A stretch of DNA of 64,000 nt from Phymatolithon calcareum (taxonomy: Eukaryota; Rhodophyta; Florideophyceae; Hapalidiales): contig OZ345367.1 of the NCBI GenBank assembly GCA_977006965.1, positions 744,001 through 808,000 of the forward strand. The letters are read 5' to 3'. Below the pieces are notes generated by a model. It made no database searches, was not told the origin of the DNA, and worked only from the letters and a program-made list of their open reading frames with translations. This document shows, in pieces, positions 1 through 12,706 of the stretch. A program made the position numbers and the translations under genes. Position 1 is the first letter of the stretch. The number at the start of each line of letters is the position of its first letter.

Positions 1-1240
1 TTTCAGTGCACTATATATTGGGCGAACAAAATCGCGGGACTATGGGAAAATTCAACGGCGCGAGATTCGCTGTTTTGATTGTGCGGAAGCTCGGACGTGC
101 TATGCTGCACGCCCGAGACCGGCCATGGTGCACGAGACGGGAACTGCTGGCAGCGGTGCTGCCGGACGGGTGCGAAGAGGGTGGCAGCAGAGGTAGGGCG
201 ATCACGCCAGGGCAACAGGTTGATCGTGTTTGTCTGCAGTTACGGGCCATATTCAGTCATTCAGAGAAGAGCTCGTGAACACGTTGTGGAAATCTTTCAG
301 TCAGACGATGTAGTTGGCGTTGACGACGAAGCATGATACCGTCCACTCGCCCCCCGCCTCAGTCCATAGCTCTTGTCTGGCGAGGAAAATGTACATTTCC
401 AAGCTTTGCTTTTTCGTTTCGGAATCTTATTTAGGTCCAAATCTTTCTCGGGGATTGATGACTTTCCTTTACGTTATTGTTTTTGCTGAGAAGTCAGCTA
501 TCTTAATAGCCCAAAGCGAAAGAAGTGCTCCCTTCGTTCATCGCTCGTATACGCATTCGTTTCGGGTTACGGTTCACTTGTCTATTCTACGCAAAACTGG
601 CTGAGAAAACAACTCGCCTGCAGACGTACAGAATCTAGCCGTTCCACGTATGGTAGACTTAATTAGGTATCTTGACAACTCAGCCAGCCACCAAATTCAT
701 GACTGATTCACATTGACAACCCCTCACGTGCGTCACTTGCAGATCTTCCCCACCAGACTGTCCCAGTTTCTCATGAGAACCCGTCATTTCTGTGCATTGC
801 ACCAGGTGGCGGAGCCTTGCAAGACATTCAGAGTTGAAATGTTAGAAGTTTTAATGATTTGCTAGCGAAACGAAAAGGGCCAACCGAAAATAGTCGCGCT
901 TGCCTGCCTGTACATACCTGTAGAGAATATTGTACAGGAATAAGGCAGGACGCTCGACACACGAAGGACAAAAATTATTTTACTGTTGCATAGTATTTTG
1001 TCATTTGCAACGTAGGGCATGGAGAGCAAAATAGGCACTCACGTTGAAAGAGACGAGGTTCGCCTGCGCGGGCGTATCGCTTCTGGAGCCCGTTAGTGAT
1101 TGCAGTATTGCAGCACACAGTGCGCATATTACTTGTTCCTGTAGCGAATCTCTTTCACGTGGGAACGGACAACAAAAAGCCCGTTCGACATGACAGACGG
1201 TGACAGAACGACACCACAAAATTCTTGCTGAAGCGTGACT
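1..1240. other. No recognisable gene
   Basis: I see no coding region, RNA gene or clear repeat here. The open frames are short, overlap one another on both strands and have no family signature. The stretch lies downstream of the secreted protein gene that ends at 1241 on the minus strand and probably holds its 3' flank. Confidence 0.5.
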
Positions 1241-1927
1241 TCAGCACCCTTGGTTCGTTTGACACCATTCTGCAAAGCACAACCTCATCTTAGATTTGCT
1301 TACCCCAGAGAACAAACAGCATGGAAAATTCCTACTGCAGATCGGAATCTTGGTGAATACACTTCGCGAAGTTCCCCACAACCTCAATTCCCTTTCGGGT
1401 GGTGCCCCCGCTACTCCACCTTGATCTCTTCGTACCAGAACGTCGGAGTTCTTCCGCACCGCAGTCGGTCGCTTCACATCATCTGCCGACCTCATAATCG
1501 TGGCCATCTTGTCTTTCGCTGCTACCGCAGTCACAGCAGTTCGTGAACTGTCACCACCTTTCAATGCCGCGGAAAGCCGAAAAAACCGCGCTGTAGTCTC
1601 CGCGGCGGAAGGATCTTCGTTCAACGCGCAGACAACCATGGCGTTAACAATACTCGTTTCGGAGGTACAAGTTATCATCTCCTCCGCGTCGGTACCGCTT
1701 GCGAAAGTCGCCCCTTCCGACATGGCGATAAGTTTCGCGCGGAAACAAATCCACACTTCTGTATACTTGTGCATTTGTTGCGCTCGTGTTCGGCACTTCG
1801 AGACGAGGTCATCGCGTTCCTTCGCCGTAAGACAGGAAATCAATGGCATACCCTCAGCCGCCGTTGCGGCGCACAATAGTAATACAATAAGCGCCGAAAG
1901 CGCGAGGAACGGATGGCCGGACGTCAT
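1241..1927 (-). CDS. Small secreted cysteine-rich protein (copy 1 of a paralogous pair)
   Basis: A 228-residue protein opening with a clear signal peptide (MTSGHPFLALSALIVLLL, cleavage near AAEG). The mature part has 11 cysteines: five in an N-terminal domain (residues 32-100), then a Ser/Thr/Ala-rich linker of about 90 residues, then six in a C-terminal block with FPCC, RLCF and WCQT. The same 11 cysteines recur in the interrupted gene at 58028-60912, including C-x12-C, a TR-x3-M stretch, K-L-x2-M, CAL after the fifth cysteine, and VFTK-P-IC near the end. Conservation of both halves between two loci argues that the reading frame is real. I do not recognise the family; an extracellular or cell-wall role is inferred only from the signal peptide and cysteines. 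The ATG is the first in frame. A 34-base GTAAGC...TTTGCAG segment near the 3' end could be mistaken for an intron, but the paralogue reads through it. Confidence 0.7.
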   Translation of the reverse strand: MTSGHPFLALSALIVLLLCAATAAEGMPLISCLTAKERDDLVSKCRTRAQQMHKYTEVWICFRAKLIAMSEGATFASGTDAEEMITCTSETSIVNAMVVCALNEDPSAAETTARFFRLSAALKGGDSSRTAVTAVAAKDKMATIMRSADDVKRPTAVRKNSDVLVRRDQGGVAGAPPERELRLWGTSRSVFTKIPICSRNFPCCLFSGVSKSKMRLCFAEWCQTNQGC

Positions 1928-2841
1928 GACGGACAGCCGCCGCGCACGCGGACGATAGTCGCGTCGCTCGAGCGGCGCTTAGTGTACGGGACGCGAGTCT
2001 GCGTTGGCGAAATGAGCGAAGGATGGGTCGGTCGACTGGCAGCGAGGGGTCGGGGTGCGTACTGATGAGTTTTCCTACCGGTGAGCCGTATGGTTATAAG
2101 TAGGTGTTGCGGGTGGGAAGGGGCTGTAAAGAGTGTGGCACTGGGAGTTGGCAGTGCGTTTGAGCAAAGTGTTTGCTTCTTTCACGGCCCAGGCCCGGTG
2201 TGTGCGTCTTGGTTCGGTTTTACTTCCGGCGCTCAGGGTGCATTTTAGTGGGCAGTGTCACAATAAGGCAATTGTCAGTTTGAGGGTAGAATATGTAGAG
2301 AAGATAATTTCCTCAATTCGACAGTTCAATTTATGAAATCCACTGTGATTTCATTTACACACCGTATTTACATTTGTCTCTTCATACGTACCACCGTCCA
2401 TATTTCTACACTAACATTGACACACACATCCCATTCTTCGCCGTATCATTCCATGTCTAATCACACATTCTCCTGTGACCAATCATTCAACGTTTGATCG
2501 CCAAGGACTACAGCTTATGATTAACGTCACAGCATCACACTTCGACACGTTTCCGTTTCTGCTTCTTGACTTCACGTTTACACGTGACCGTTTCTCACTT
2601 CCTCTTTAGCGCACTGCACTACCGTGGCTTAGTTCCTCGTCTGCATTACACATGTGAAAAATCAGACGTTTCAAAACATCATCTCGTGCTTTCAACTCCT
2701 GGGTAGACAAAGTCCATCATGATGATGCACTCACCACACTGACATGGTGTCACACATCGCTCAATTACAAACGAGAGAGGGCATGAAAAACTACCTTTCC
2801 CAGGTCATCCCATTCTGAGCCTAACCTGGGCGGGGATCCAT

Positions 2842-2860
2842 CACCCCCATGATGGGGGTG
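2842..2860. repeat. Perfect palindrome with CAT-G-ATG centre
   Basis: Nine-base arms (CACCCCCAT / ATGGGGGTG) around a single central G. It is one of a set of palindromes sharing the CAT-S-ATG centre. A shorter member, arms of six bases, sits just upstream at 2715-2727. Confidence 0.8.
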
Positions 2861-2885
2861 TCTCTATCCGTTTTCCCAATCTGAA

Positions 2886-2905
2886 AAGCAATCAATTGAT
2901 TGCTT
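2886..2905. repeat. 20-bp perfect even palindrome
   Basis: AAGCAATCAATTGATTGCTT reads the same on both strands with no spacer. It has an AATT centre and does not belong to the CAT-S-ATG set. Confidence 0.8.
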
Positions 2906-5900
2906 GACGTTTTAGTGCATCAGTCACGCGGAGCGCCCTCGATTCAAATCGCAGCGAATCAGCTCTCTCTCAATATTGACTACGTGTAATCGCCACTTTG
3001 CGTACCAAATTTTTTGGCCGGAAATTTTGCTTCCTCCTCAATAAGTCACCGTTTGAGACAGAATTGGAGTACTACCGTTATATAGCCATACCATGCTTGT
3101 GGTTTGTTACATAAACCTTTGTGGCACCCCAATTATAGAGTCTAACATTACAAAGACGCACGAGAAAAGGATACGGGAGTAGCACCGTACACCAATATTT
3201 ATTTTGCTCTATTTTGCGTCCTTCCGTACGTACTGCACTCGTACTCGCCGTAGTATTCACCGCGATCCATCCCCCTTTCTGTGCAAGGCCGGCCGTTCCA
3301 GTGCAGTAAATAACCCATCGGGCCTTGAAGTGGGGGGTCGGCGAGGAAAACCGTCTCTGAGAAACTGTTAATGGGATCGCCTTCGACTGCTCTTTAAAGG
3401 AGAACTCACTGTCATTTTAACGAAACTGACCGCTTTTTTAGAAGGCACCACGTTCGAACCGCAGAAACTGGGCTTGAAACGGTCGATTATTTTAGAAAGG
3501 TGCAACTTCCAAATCTGGAAGTGCACAACAAATTTATGCCTTATCACTCTGGCTTACAAGTCTCGGACAGGTGTCCTCGACTTAGGACGACGGAAACACT
3601 TGTCAAAATCTTCTGGAGAACTCCGATATGATACGTGCTCACACCATCTATTGTCAGTCGAGATACAGTACGTTTGGATCGCACGACTCCACATTTAGTG
3701 TCGTGGCCCGCGCATAGACCAGCAATTGAAACGCCCTTCAAACTGACGCCATTTAAGCTTCGATTTATCTCCTGCACACCGTGGGCGCCTGTTTTCTCGA
3801 GGTAGAAACATTCATGAATTTCTTGCGCAAGGTGGTGAGATCAAGAATGGGCAGCGATCGAAGCGGTCGGGATCCGTGATGCTCCAGGTACAGTAGTCAG
3901 ACAAGCACACCCGCCAGAATCCTGGATCGGTCCGTCGAAGCGGTACTCATCAAGTCGTAACGAGAAGTATTCCTCGCCAGCAAGTTTGGACACGTGAAGA
4001 GGCGCTTTGCGTGGAGCGTGAGACCGAAGCGTTCGTCTTCTGAGCAATAACTCTGCCAAGTTTGGTTTAGAAATTGAAAATAACGGGTCAGTGTTCTTTA
4101 CCCATGAATTTTCCTCTCCGACAGCCACGTTTTTCATATCCACTGCACTGTTGACTGCACAGTTTCGTACCAAGGTATACATTAGATCATTGATAACGAG
4201 TTATAATTCTGTCTGATACTGTATGATAATACATATTTTACGCGCCAAATTTGTGCACTCCTCGTTTGGCGCACGCAGTTCCCATCGTGAAATAGTGCAT
4301 TCTGAACAAACGCGGCGGCATGGTGAACAAAACCCAATAGCCCAAGATTCACGCCGTTTTCCGGGCGCGGAAGGGCGCTGTAAAGTGGCCCATTACACAA
4401 GATACGTTTTACTTAATTGTGATATTATTTTGAAGTGAAATCCACGACAGCCAATACTTGTGGTTGTCAACGATGCTCAGCGAGTGCCACGAGTTTTTGT
4501 CCGGGACATCATACTGACACCCGCGTCAAAATGTGGGCAAAATTGACAATGTCTTTTCGCTTTGTGGATTACAGCGCTCCTAAGTGATATATTATTAATA
4601 ATGCAGTGGAAGATTCCTTCTCCTCTTCGTCGCTCGTGGCGCCTTATCGCCAATCTCCGCTGATCTCGGTCGTTGGCTTTAAGCAACGGTTTTCAGCGGC
4701 TTGTGATGGTACCGGAGAGTGGCAAGGTTTACGTGCCGCAAGGAGCTGGAGAGACCTGGAGAAGATAATTTACTGCAGTCACAACGTCAGGGTCAGTTCC
4801 GGAATCCATCTCATTACGTTAACTCGCGCGTGTCGCTTTCCGTGGACACCGCAACAGTAAGTAGAGAGTGAAACACGAAAGCTCTTCTCCTTTCGAGGAA
4901 AGAAACAGCACATTAGTCAGTGTAGACAGGGAACCATTAGCGTAGTGGTTGAACAAATTGTGTGCCGTGCACCTGATTCGTTGTGTGTCCTTAGTCTGTA
5001 AACCCTGATGCGCAGCTGCGCTCAGGAAGAACAACGATTAAAGAATCCGTGCAAAGTTCCGACCATGAGCCTAGGCAGCATTTTTCTCCAAGTCCGAACT
5101 TGACACTGCGCACCGAAATGGGGAAGTGTTCGTGTGATGGAAGGCGTACAGTACTGTAGAGCTGCGACCAAGCTTCAAAAAGAGAGACATATGGACAAAA
5201 TTACAACGATATAAAGTTACTTATAGCGACGCATACAGATTCAAGTCCTTCTTTCTTTAGGCAATTACTCATCATCGCTCTATCCCCATCTGCGCATCCT
5301 ATTGACATCCACCCTTAACGGTTTGATATTGCTCCCCATGGAGAGCAGCCATGCATGCAGACTTCAGTGTAAACGTCCTGATGGGGCGGTACGCGAAAGC
5401 CATGAATGCCAAGCTTCCTCACTGACTGATGATGTGTGCAAAAGATCAACCAGAGTCGTTGCCCATGGCTTTTACGACATCCCCATCCAAACTATGCCAG
5501 GTAGCCCTCTGTAATCCGAGCACTAATCGTGCGTCTCTCACTGTCGGACGAGGGTTAGACGACGTCGGGGACGAAATCGTCCAGACTGCATCGATCCACC
5601 TCGCGCACATCTGATCTGAATTATGTACTTCATCTCAGCTGAGTACAGTATTGCATCCGACTGAACGTGGAGCACAGGGAAAACACTCTGTAACGTGCAT
5701 ACAAACGGTGCCCCACTCTCTTGCGTCACGCGAGCGCACTATTCAGAGGATGGTGGTATCATGCACTATTCATATAGCGCACTAACAGCAATTAAGGCTG
5801 CGTGGCAGATTAGACGGACATGATGGTGCGGAACGCCGCGTCGTTGTAAATTATACCGGTTTCTCTATCCACCCCTCGAAACTACAAGATTTTCGCAAGT

Positions 5901-6343
5901 CGGCTACGTACTGCGCAAAGTAAATTTGAACAATGACGCTACGTCGCGTCCCAAATTCCCAATCGTAAATTTAGACTGCCCACACACGCAACTCAATTCG
6001 ATCGGTCCTGATGATGCCGCAATTGTCGCCGGAGCCATCACAGGCTTTTCCTGTGCGTTTCAAAGCCGCCCAGGCGCTCGCCAGGATCATCGGATGGGCG
6101 AGACACCGAAGCTCTCGACTTTGTCTCACTCCATGGGTAAATTTTAATCCAACATGAACAACCTATGTCCGTGCTCTCGATTCAAAATATGCTCACTCTC
6201 TTCGCCAGGATGGACGTCAGGAAAGTTACGCCTCAAGGTGGTCCCTCTGCACGCTAAAGTGCTCCAGTCGAAGTAGCTTAACAGAAAATGCCTAAAGTTA
6301 TATCGAGTAACGGCTGCTTGGAAGAAAAGTAAACCGATGTAAT

Positions 6344-6358
6344 GCACCATGATGGTGC
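6344..6358. repeat. Perfect palindrome with CAT-G-ATG centre
   Basis: Seven-base arms (GCACCAT / ATGGTGC) around a single G, 175 bp before the longest member of the same set. Confidence 0.75.
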
Positions 6359-6532
6359 GTCTAAAGGTTTTTACAGCTGAGTCGCCCACGATCAGACGGA
6401 ACTGCGTGTTATGTTGATTATGAAACAAGCTTTGATCAGTGCCTCCTACAATCAGTCTATTTTGCGCCAGCTATTTGCGGAACAAAGTGCAGATGGGGAG
6501 GGCGTCCAAACAGAGCATCATCATGCTGCTAA

Positions 6533-6573
6533 TTCAGCACCAAACACAGCATGATGCTGTGTTTGGTGCTGAA
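6533..6573. repeat. 41-bp perfect palindrome with CAT-G-ATG centre
   Basis: Twenty consecutive base pairs on either side of the central G at 6553, with no mismatch. This is the longest member of the CAT-S-ATG palindrome set. A one-base spacer is too tight for a normal RNA loop, so a DNA-level origin is more likely than a small-RNA precursor. Confidence 0.85.
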
Positions 6574-7374
6574 CTAATTTTTCGAAATTTAGGTTTGCTC
6601 GTTTGCATCGATGCTTATTGACATAAACAATCTTTTCAATTCGCTCCATCCAGGTGTGCAGTTTGCCTCCATCGTGTTCAAGCAATTCTGGTGAGCGCGA
6701 CCAAGTTAATGTAGGACAAGACTAAATCAGTTAGCCAGTAATGGATCCAATTCGAGAGCATCTTAAAGACCGTTAGATGTGGAGTAGCAAGAAAGAAAGG
6801 AAAGACCAAGAGCCGCACATTTAGCCGTTCGCACATTTTGATCATGCACAGTTTCTTCTTTTTAAAGATTGTAGCGGCGTAAAAGAAGGGATTGGGTTTA
6901 TGCTAGAACTTCTGGAATTTGGTAGTGAAAACCCGTTCCCTTCGTTGAATAAGTATTCATAGTACTGTATACAGAACCACGCGATTCACGAAATTCTAAT
7001 CTTTTTTATAAAAATGCAGCATGATCCTTCTCCGATCCCGAGGAAGAATCCAAGTCGTGGTTGCACAGCTTTTACAATAGTTTTAGTAGGCGATAAATAG
7101 ATTGAGATACAGTACTACGGTAGATTTAGAGTTAGCTGTCCATATTTTGATTGATTTGCAGCTGAGCAGCTTTTAGAGCTCATTGTGCAACATGGTCCAA
7201 CGTTTGGAGACCTTGCGCAATGTTGGCGGGCATCCCAGAAGCAGATGGACTTTGCCGGCAGGAGCAAACTTCGATTTCGTCCGTGGGCTGCTTCGAAGGC
7301 CTTAATCTCGAAATATATTAGTTGTTTTCCTATCCATGGATACAGTATTGGATCCAAATCTGACTCACATTCGC

Positions 7375-7418
7375 ACTCTGAATTATGGTTTCTGCACGAA
7401 ACCATAATTTCAGAGAGT
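7375..7418. repeat. Short hairpin
   Basis: Twelve perfect base pairs (AATTATGGTTTC / GAAACCATAATT) around a five-base loop; complementarity continues for several more bases outward with one bulge. Confidence 0.6.
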
Positions 7419-8104
7419 AATTGAAGGCGGGTCAGTGCAAGGTTTTCTTGCGGCCAGGGGCCAGAGGCTGCGTTGACAAGCATGGACTATTCGTAAAAGG
7501 CCGAACAGATTTTGATGATTTTGAAAAATACATGCGTAAAGGAGACTATCGTGTAGACACCGAGACTGTATTACCAAGACTAGAAATGTACTAAGCACGA
7601 CTGCGTGCTTTTAGTTGTCTGTGGGAAGTCTGAATATTGTTTTTTATATTAATGTCACAAGTTGTCTGGTTTTTCAGATCTGACTTTCAAAGCTGGATTT
7701 AGACAGTTCGTACCCGACTCAGACCGTCTCGTTGTATATTGAAGAGGACATCAAGGCGGGTTTCTGAGCCTCCGACACGATTCGGTTTTGCAATGCAGCC
7801 TCACGTGTCTGGATGTGGAGATTTAAGCACGAATGTGACTTCTACGGCCGTATTTTCTAACTTGATTCGTAACCTTCCGTTTCTTCTTGATCCGACGCCT
7901 GGCCAGTCCATAGGCTCTAAACAGAGACAAGACCTTCTTTCTGCGAACTGTTCATTCAGATGGTTCAGATAGGGGATACTATATCTTAACTAACAACGTT
8001 CGATCGTCATTGTGTAATTCGCGTTGTACGTAAACTATATCGAGGAGGACAATTCGGAACGTGGAAGTGTAGGGACTAGCTTTGAGAGTGAAGTGGAGAT
8101 AGTC

Positions 8105-8117
8105 GGGCATGATGCCC
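8105..8117. repeat. Perfect palindrome with CAT-G-ATG centre
   Basis: Six-base arms (GGGCAT / ATGCCC) around a single G. It is the shortest convincing member of the set. Confidence 0.6.
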
Positions 8118-10590
8118 ACCTCGTGTATGATCATGCACCACGTACGTGCCTGGTCCTGCAAACGGGAGATTTTGAGGGTCAGGGGAAATAAGCGCATCAA
8201 TTACAGAATATTGCGCAGCATCTCCGCAGAAGCACCTGCAAAGAGTCCGTTTTCCTTGGGGTGGTCGATAGCAATTGGAAAGGTAAACTCTAGCGAATGG
8301 TTACGTTTGTGGAGGTAAGGGAAATAACTATTTTGAATTCAGATATTAAATGCCAGAGCGAGTGGAATGCAAGAGCTTGTGGAGGCTGTGGAAGAATTGT
8401 TTTGCTCCCTGGAAGAGCACCAGAATAAACATACCTATGTATTGTCACCGCGATGTGAAGAGTGAACAAGAGAGACAGTCAGTCAGTGTTGTGCGAAGTG
8501 TGTAAATAGGTATTTACACAGAGATGCACAGGATGTCGGGTAGTATTTGGCAGGAGGACACAACTGGGGCGACTCGAAGGAAGCCGGAGAAAAGCGACAT
8601 AGTTTTCAATGCACAGCATATCATTATTTCATTGCGTGACGCTTCAGTGTCTTCCCAACAATATGTCAAAATTTGTAGTGGTTTTATTTGAAGAACAAAG
8701 CTGCGGCATTCTAAACTTCGCAAGGTTGAACAGCGCACTAGCCATAAAGCATATTTCGGTCATAAGGCATTGAAATACTGTACTGGAGTAACGCAGTAGT
8801 GAGTGACTGAGAGTCACAGGCTTCACTATGCATTTCCTCCTCCACGAGAGCTTAGCCAGTTTGTTTGGCACTGTCTGTGCCAGAGCATTGGTACTGGGCT
8901 CTTGCAGGACAGAGAAACCCGTCATATGAGTATCTCGTGGTACGCACATGCACCCTTTTGAATTTGAGACACAATTTAGAATAACTAAGACTGAGAATTG
9001 AGTGTGTGTTCCCTCCAAAGATGAAAGATGTATGGAAAAACCATTGTGACTGTGATCGGGACTGGATTGAAGAGGAGCACTCTATAGGCGACGTTCTTTG
9101 AACTAGAAGTGCGGACCGCTAATGGTCCTCAGGTATAAACGGACGAGGCTGATCGAGACTACAGCAAGCTGTAGTAGTCGCTTACTAGTGCGTGTTAGCA
9201 AATGGGTTCGTTCCAAAACGTTTGTCGCATTCATGGATTCGGGAATAGACTTAACGTCACTTGGCAGAGTCATGTGTACTGTTCCCTCTGCTTACGACGA
9301 TGATGCAACTATCTCGTCATAATGCTACTGCAAGAAGCGTGCCAGTTTTGAAACTGGCCCTGTCGCGTGCCACGCGTTCTCCCACCCCACGTCGCCCGGC
9401 AGGTCTTAAGCACCAGTGCTAATTCTCCAGCCAAGGTTGGCTATCCTTCTCAAGTAGGACAGATTACAGAACACAGAGGCAAGATGCGGCATGCAAGCAC
9501 GAGACACGCACGAGGCCCATGAAACGTCTCTTTGGGAACAGTTGCGGATCGTCAGCCAACCATAACGTCATCACGACAACTACGCAATGCAGCAAGTGAC
9601 AGATTGCACAGCGAGAGGAGTGCAGCGTTCGGGATTATTGACCCAGTTGTTCGGAGACGTCTCGTCTCGTCATCCACCCTGAGCGTGGAAGTGCAGTTGG
9701 GTCTGCTGGGCGTTCGGCGATGGACTGCGGAATTGGATGTGGAAAATTTACCGCCTGCTTGCTGGCCGGGGCGAGATCAGCGCATCCTCACACGCAATTG
9801 GGCGACATTGCTGGACAGCGGTATAAAAGATGAATGTGATGCTGTGCACAGATAAAATCTGGATGTACTCTGAAAATAAGGCTGTGAGTTGCGATATTGA
9901 AACTGTTCTTTTTAGGGCGACGGAATAGGCGTGCATGATGAATGAATGAATGATGCGGTCACTTCAATAATACTGCACGTGCGCTTCCGTTGATCTTAAA
10001 TAGCACAGCAGGTACACTAGTCCCATCTTGAATTTCTCCGCCCTAAGATTGCTCGGAGAAGAAATTACCTGTATGTTCTTCACGAGAGTGCGCTAGTGGA
10101 TTTTGAAGGCAGAAACAACTAGCGCCTTGCTTGATGATCAAAAATTGCTGCTGTTTCCCTGTTTTAGATAAACACTGTGGAAGTTCGAGCGTGCAGCAAT
10201 GCGACCAAGTTGTGCTGATACAGGGCAGAGTAACTCACAGAATGAATTGTTGACTTATTTTTCTACCTCCCACTGGGCTTCCGTCAGCCAGTTTGACTTT
10301 CTGTGGACACGCAATGTGTCAGGCACAAGCGCTGATGGGGAACGAACGCACAAATTGAAATATATGCCGCCATAATTTAGTCTCTTTCACGCAGCGTTGG
10401 AGATGACTATCAAGTATCAACTTTGTCGCCCGAATCCCAGAGTTCGATGCCAACGGCACTGCGAAAAAGATATGGCGTATCGCTGCTAGCGCCATCCGTC
10501 GTCATCGCATATAATTTATGTAGAAGACGTTAGAGATACGCCGTATCTCATATACCAAATAGCTCGACAAATCCACTAGTCCTCGCTCTA

Positions 10591-10638
10591 TTCACCGGAT
10601 TTGCTGAATTGCAATTCACCGGATTTGCTGAATTGCAA
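10591..10638. repeat. Two-copy 24-bp tandem repeat
   Basis: Two identical head-to-tail copies of a 24-base unit that ends in AATTGCAA, followed by a partial third (TTCA). The AATTGCAA word also clusters at the ends of the hAT element at 58.2-60.6 kb and around 45.3 kb. Confidence 0.7.
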
Positions 10639-11069
10639 TTCAACGCATCTCCTTTCACCGTCAAGCGCGTCGTGGGCACGGAAACCAAAAACTGAATCAA
10701 AAACGATAAGCGTAAAGAAGAGAAATTTTAGATCGGTGCGGCAGTTTATGTCCTTTATGCTTTTTCAAAACTGTACAAAAAATCTGCCTTACTTGTGTAT
10801 CGGAATTGAAATCTGTCAGCCACACGGCGCTTCCTCGACATGCCTTGTCACGCCTTCTGTGCACTACTGTATTATATACATATTGTGTATCCACGTCTGT
10901 CACATCAACCCTGCTGATGATACACTTGTAAGCTCCCTCGTGTGTGCACAAATAGTGCACTACGCACACCTCGGTGAGAGCGAGGAGGAATACGGCAACT
11001 GCACTGCACAGTTGGTTATAACCGTCGAGTTCCTTGAAAGACGATACGTGAACCGCCAATTTTAATGCG

Positions 11070-11436
11070 GAGCTAAATTTAAAATTAGACCTGCCCCAGA
11101 CCGTCCGGCACACGCTCCATTCTCCGCACACTGCGACCAAGGAGCACTACTGTACTGTAACGCTTCTACGCCTCTGTCGTACTACCGGTTAATCTGGTAT
11201 CTGAGGTTAAGTTTGCTTTTTAGGACGGTCACGGCAGCGAGGAGGCCGCGAACCAGGTCTGTTATCATTAGCACGAGCGCAATCAAACCCGCATATACCA
11301 GATTAACCGGTAGCATCTGTAGCAATTACTACTACAGAGGCGCAGAAGCGTTACAGTAGTGCTCCTTGGTCGCAATACGCGGAGAATGAAGCGTGTGCCG
11401 GTCGGTCTGGGGCAGGCCTAATTTTAAATATAGCTC
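11070..11436. mobile_element. Foldback (long-TIR, non-autonomous) element
   Basis: The outer 130-140 bp at each end are inverted copies of one another, running from GAGCTA at the left to TAGCTC at the right, with the central 95 bp unique. The arms share long identical blocks such as GGAGCACTACTGTA and CCAGATTAACCGGTA and differ by small indels. There is no coding capacity. I could not find a clean target-site duplication. The word CGCAATCAAACC occurs both inside the right arm's inner border (about 11279) and just outside the right end (about 11441). This is the layout expected of a long-TIR MITE or foldback element. Confidence 0.65.
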
Positions 11437-12706
11437 ACGAACGCAATCAAACCGCGCGCGATCATCGCGAGGCGATCATCTCGAATAGAATGGACGCAAG
11501 TTGCATTGACCTTCGAGGAATGCTGTGGCAATCAATTCCGAGTAAAAGGAAAACACAGTTGCAGCGGAGGAGTGCAGTGCATGGCTGCTATTTAGTTTTA
11601 CTAAAAGAAAATTACAAATGGTGATGATGAAGCGTCTCGTTTCCGCTGGAGATGAAGCGGACGAGGAAGGCCCGTACAATTGCTTCGCTCCACAAACGGC
11701 GATTTTGGTCGCTCCATTCACGTCGCCGTGAATTAAACTCACGGAACAGCAGTGGCTATAGCCTGCTTCGCTGTTCGATCCCCTGCTGGGCGGCTTTTGG
11801 GGAAGCGAAACACACGCAAACCAGTCTACTGGAGCTCTTCTCTGCAACCGCAATGTTTTGACGTGTTGTACTGGTCCATAAGGACAACAGGAGTAATGAG
11901 ACCTATGGGCCGCGGCACTGCTTTGCGCGGACAAGGACCGCGTCGGCCATGGCCAAACGATGCTTCTCCGAAGAACACAACCCTTTGCTTTTCCTTGTGC
12001 GTCTTCCAATCGTCTTAGCACTCTTTCGTTCGCTCCTTAATCCCCACCCTCATCGCCCCAGTTTTGATGATGATGACGAGGCGGTACGTCTTCTGATTGT
12101 ACAGGTTTCTTGCCGTAGACTGCAGTCGAAGCCATATGGTGCATTACTCTCTGTGTAGCTCTAAAGCGAGAAAACCGCTCGCGACAAAGAAGATCCATCC
12201 GATCGGATACTTTTGCGCACCATAACGGACAGCACGCTGTACACGACACCAGCATACGCAGCACTTTCTCCGGGACGTTTGAGAGGACACTCCATCAATT
12301 TGGTGCAGGGCCTGGGCATATGCCCATATAGCCTTGCGCCAGGGGTCTTCGCTTCCCTTTTCAACATTACCGCTTCTCGTGGAGAATATGTTGGAACATT
12401 TTTCCCCCTCGAGGCCCAATTATGGGCCAGATGTAGGTTTTGGTAATCCACTAGATCGAGTCGCACCCGACTATGAAAACGTCCAAACTAGAAAGACCCT
12501 GCCCGTGGCCGTATGGCCTTCGCAAAGTTGCCCCAAGCGTCTGAAGATGGCTTGGTAACTCTCACATGTGAAGAAGTGGAACTTTTTATTTTTTAAAAAA
12601 AATAAAAAGTTCCACTTCTTCTTCTTCTCCTGGAGTATGATACGATGCGTAAGGCTTGTACTTTTTACTTCCGCTAGAAGGTATCACACTTGAATGGTCC
12701 TAAGTA
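11437..12706. other. No gene; contains a long hairpin
   Basis: Overlapping open frames of 60-181 codons occur on both strands, but none has a recognisable domain or consistent composition. The only clear structure is the hairpin at 12571-12620 and the motif just upstream of it (about 12531-12556), which resembles one at 34.85 kb. Confidence 0.45.
12571..12620. repeat. Long perfect hairpin
   Basis: Arms of 24 bases (AAGAAGTGGAACTTTTTATT...) pair perfectly around an AA spacer. About 20 bp upstream lies CCAAGCGTCTGAAGATGG, nearly the same as the start of the hairpin at 34844; both loci are also followed by CTTCTTC. This suggests two members of one small foldback family. Confidence 0.75.

Larger units (their letters stand above)
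1928..11069. other. Gene-poor stretch with palindromes
   Basis: About 9 kb with no gene I can support. The open frames are short and uninformative; a 113-residue ATG frame at 3841-4182 (minus) is the only one I hesitated over. What stands out are perfect short palindromes (2715-2727, 2842-2860, 2886-2905, 6344-6358, 6533-6573, 7375-7418, 8105-8117), a two-copy tandem repeat at 10591-10638, and a (TGAA)n run at about 9941-9953 that resembles the LINE tails elsewhere in the window but has no recognisable LINE coding before it. Confidence 0.5.

Noticed and set aside
1277-1310. Possible 34-bp intron (GTAAGC...GCAG) in the secreted protein gene
   Set aside because: The paralogue reads through the same place with conserved residues, and 34 bp is shorter than the 76-82 bp introns seen here.
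2715-8117. miRNA precursors or a CRISPR-like array for the palindromes
   Set aside because: One-base centres cannot form an RNA loop, and spacing and arm sequences are irregular, unlike an array.
10601-11140. Opposed 147- and 154-codon frames
   Set aside because: Mutual shadows with no domain; one begins inside a 24-bp tandem repeat.
11476-12021. 181-codon minus frame
   Set aside because: Ser/Arg/Cys-rich random-looking translation, no signature and no homologue I recognise.
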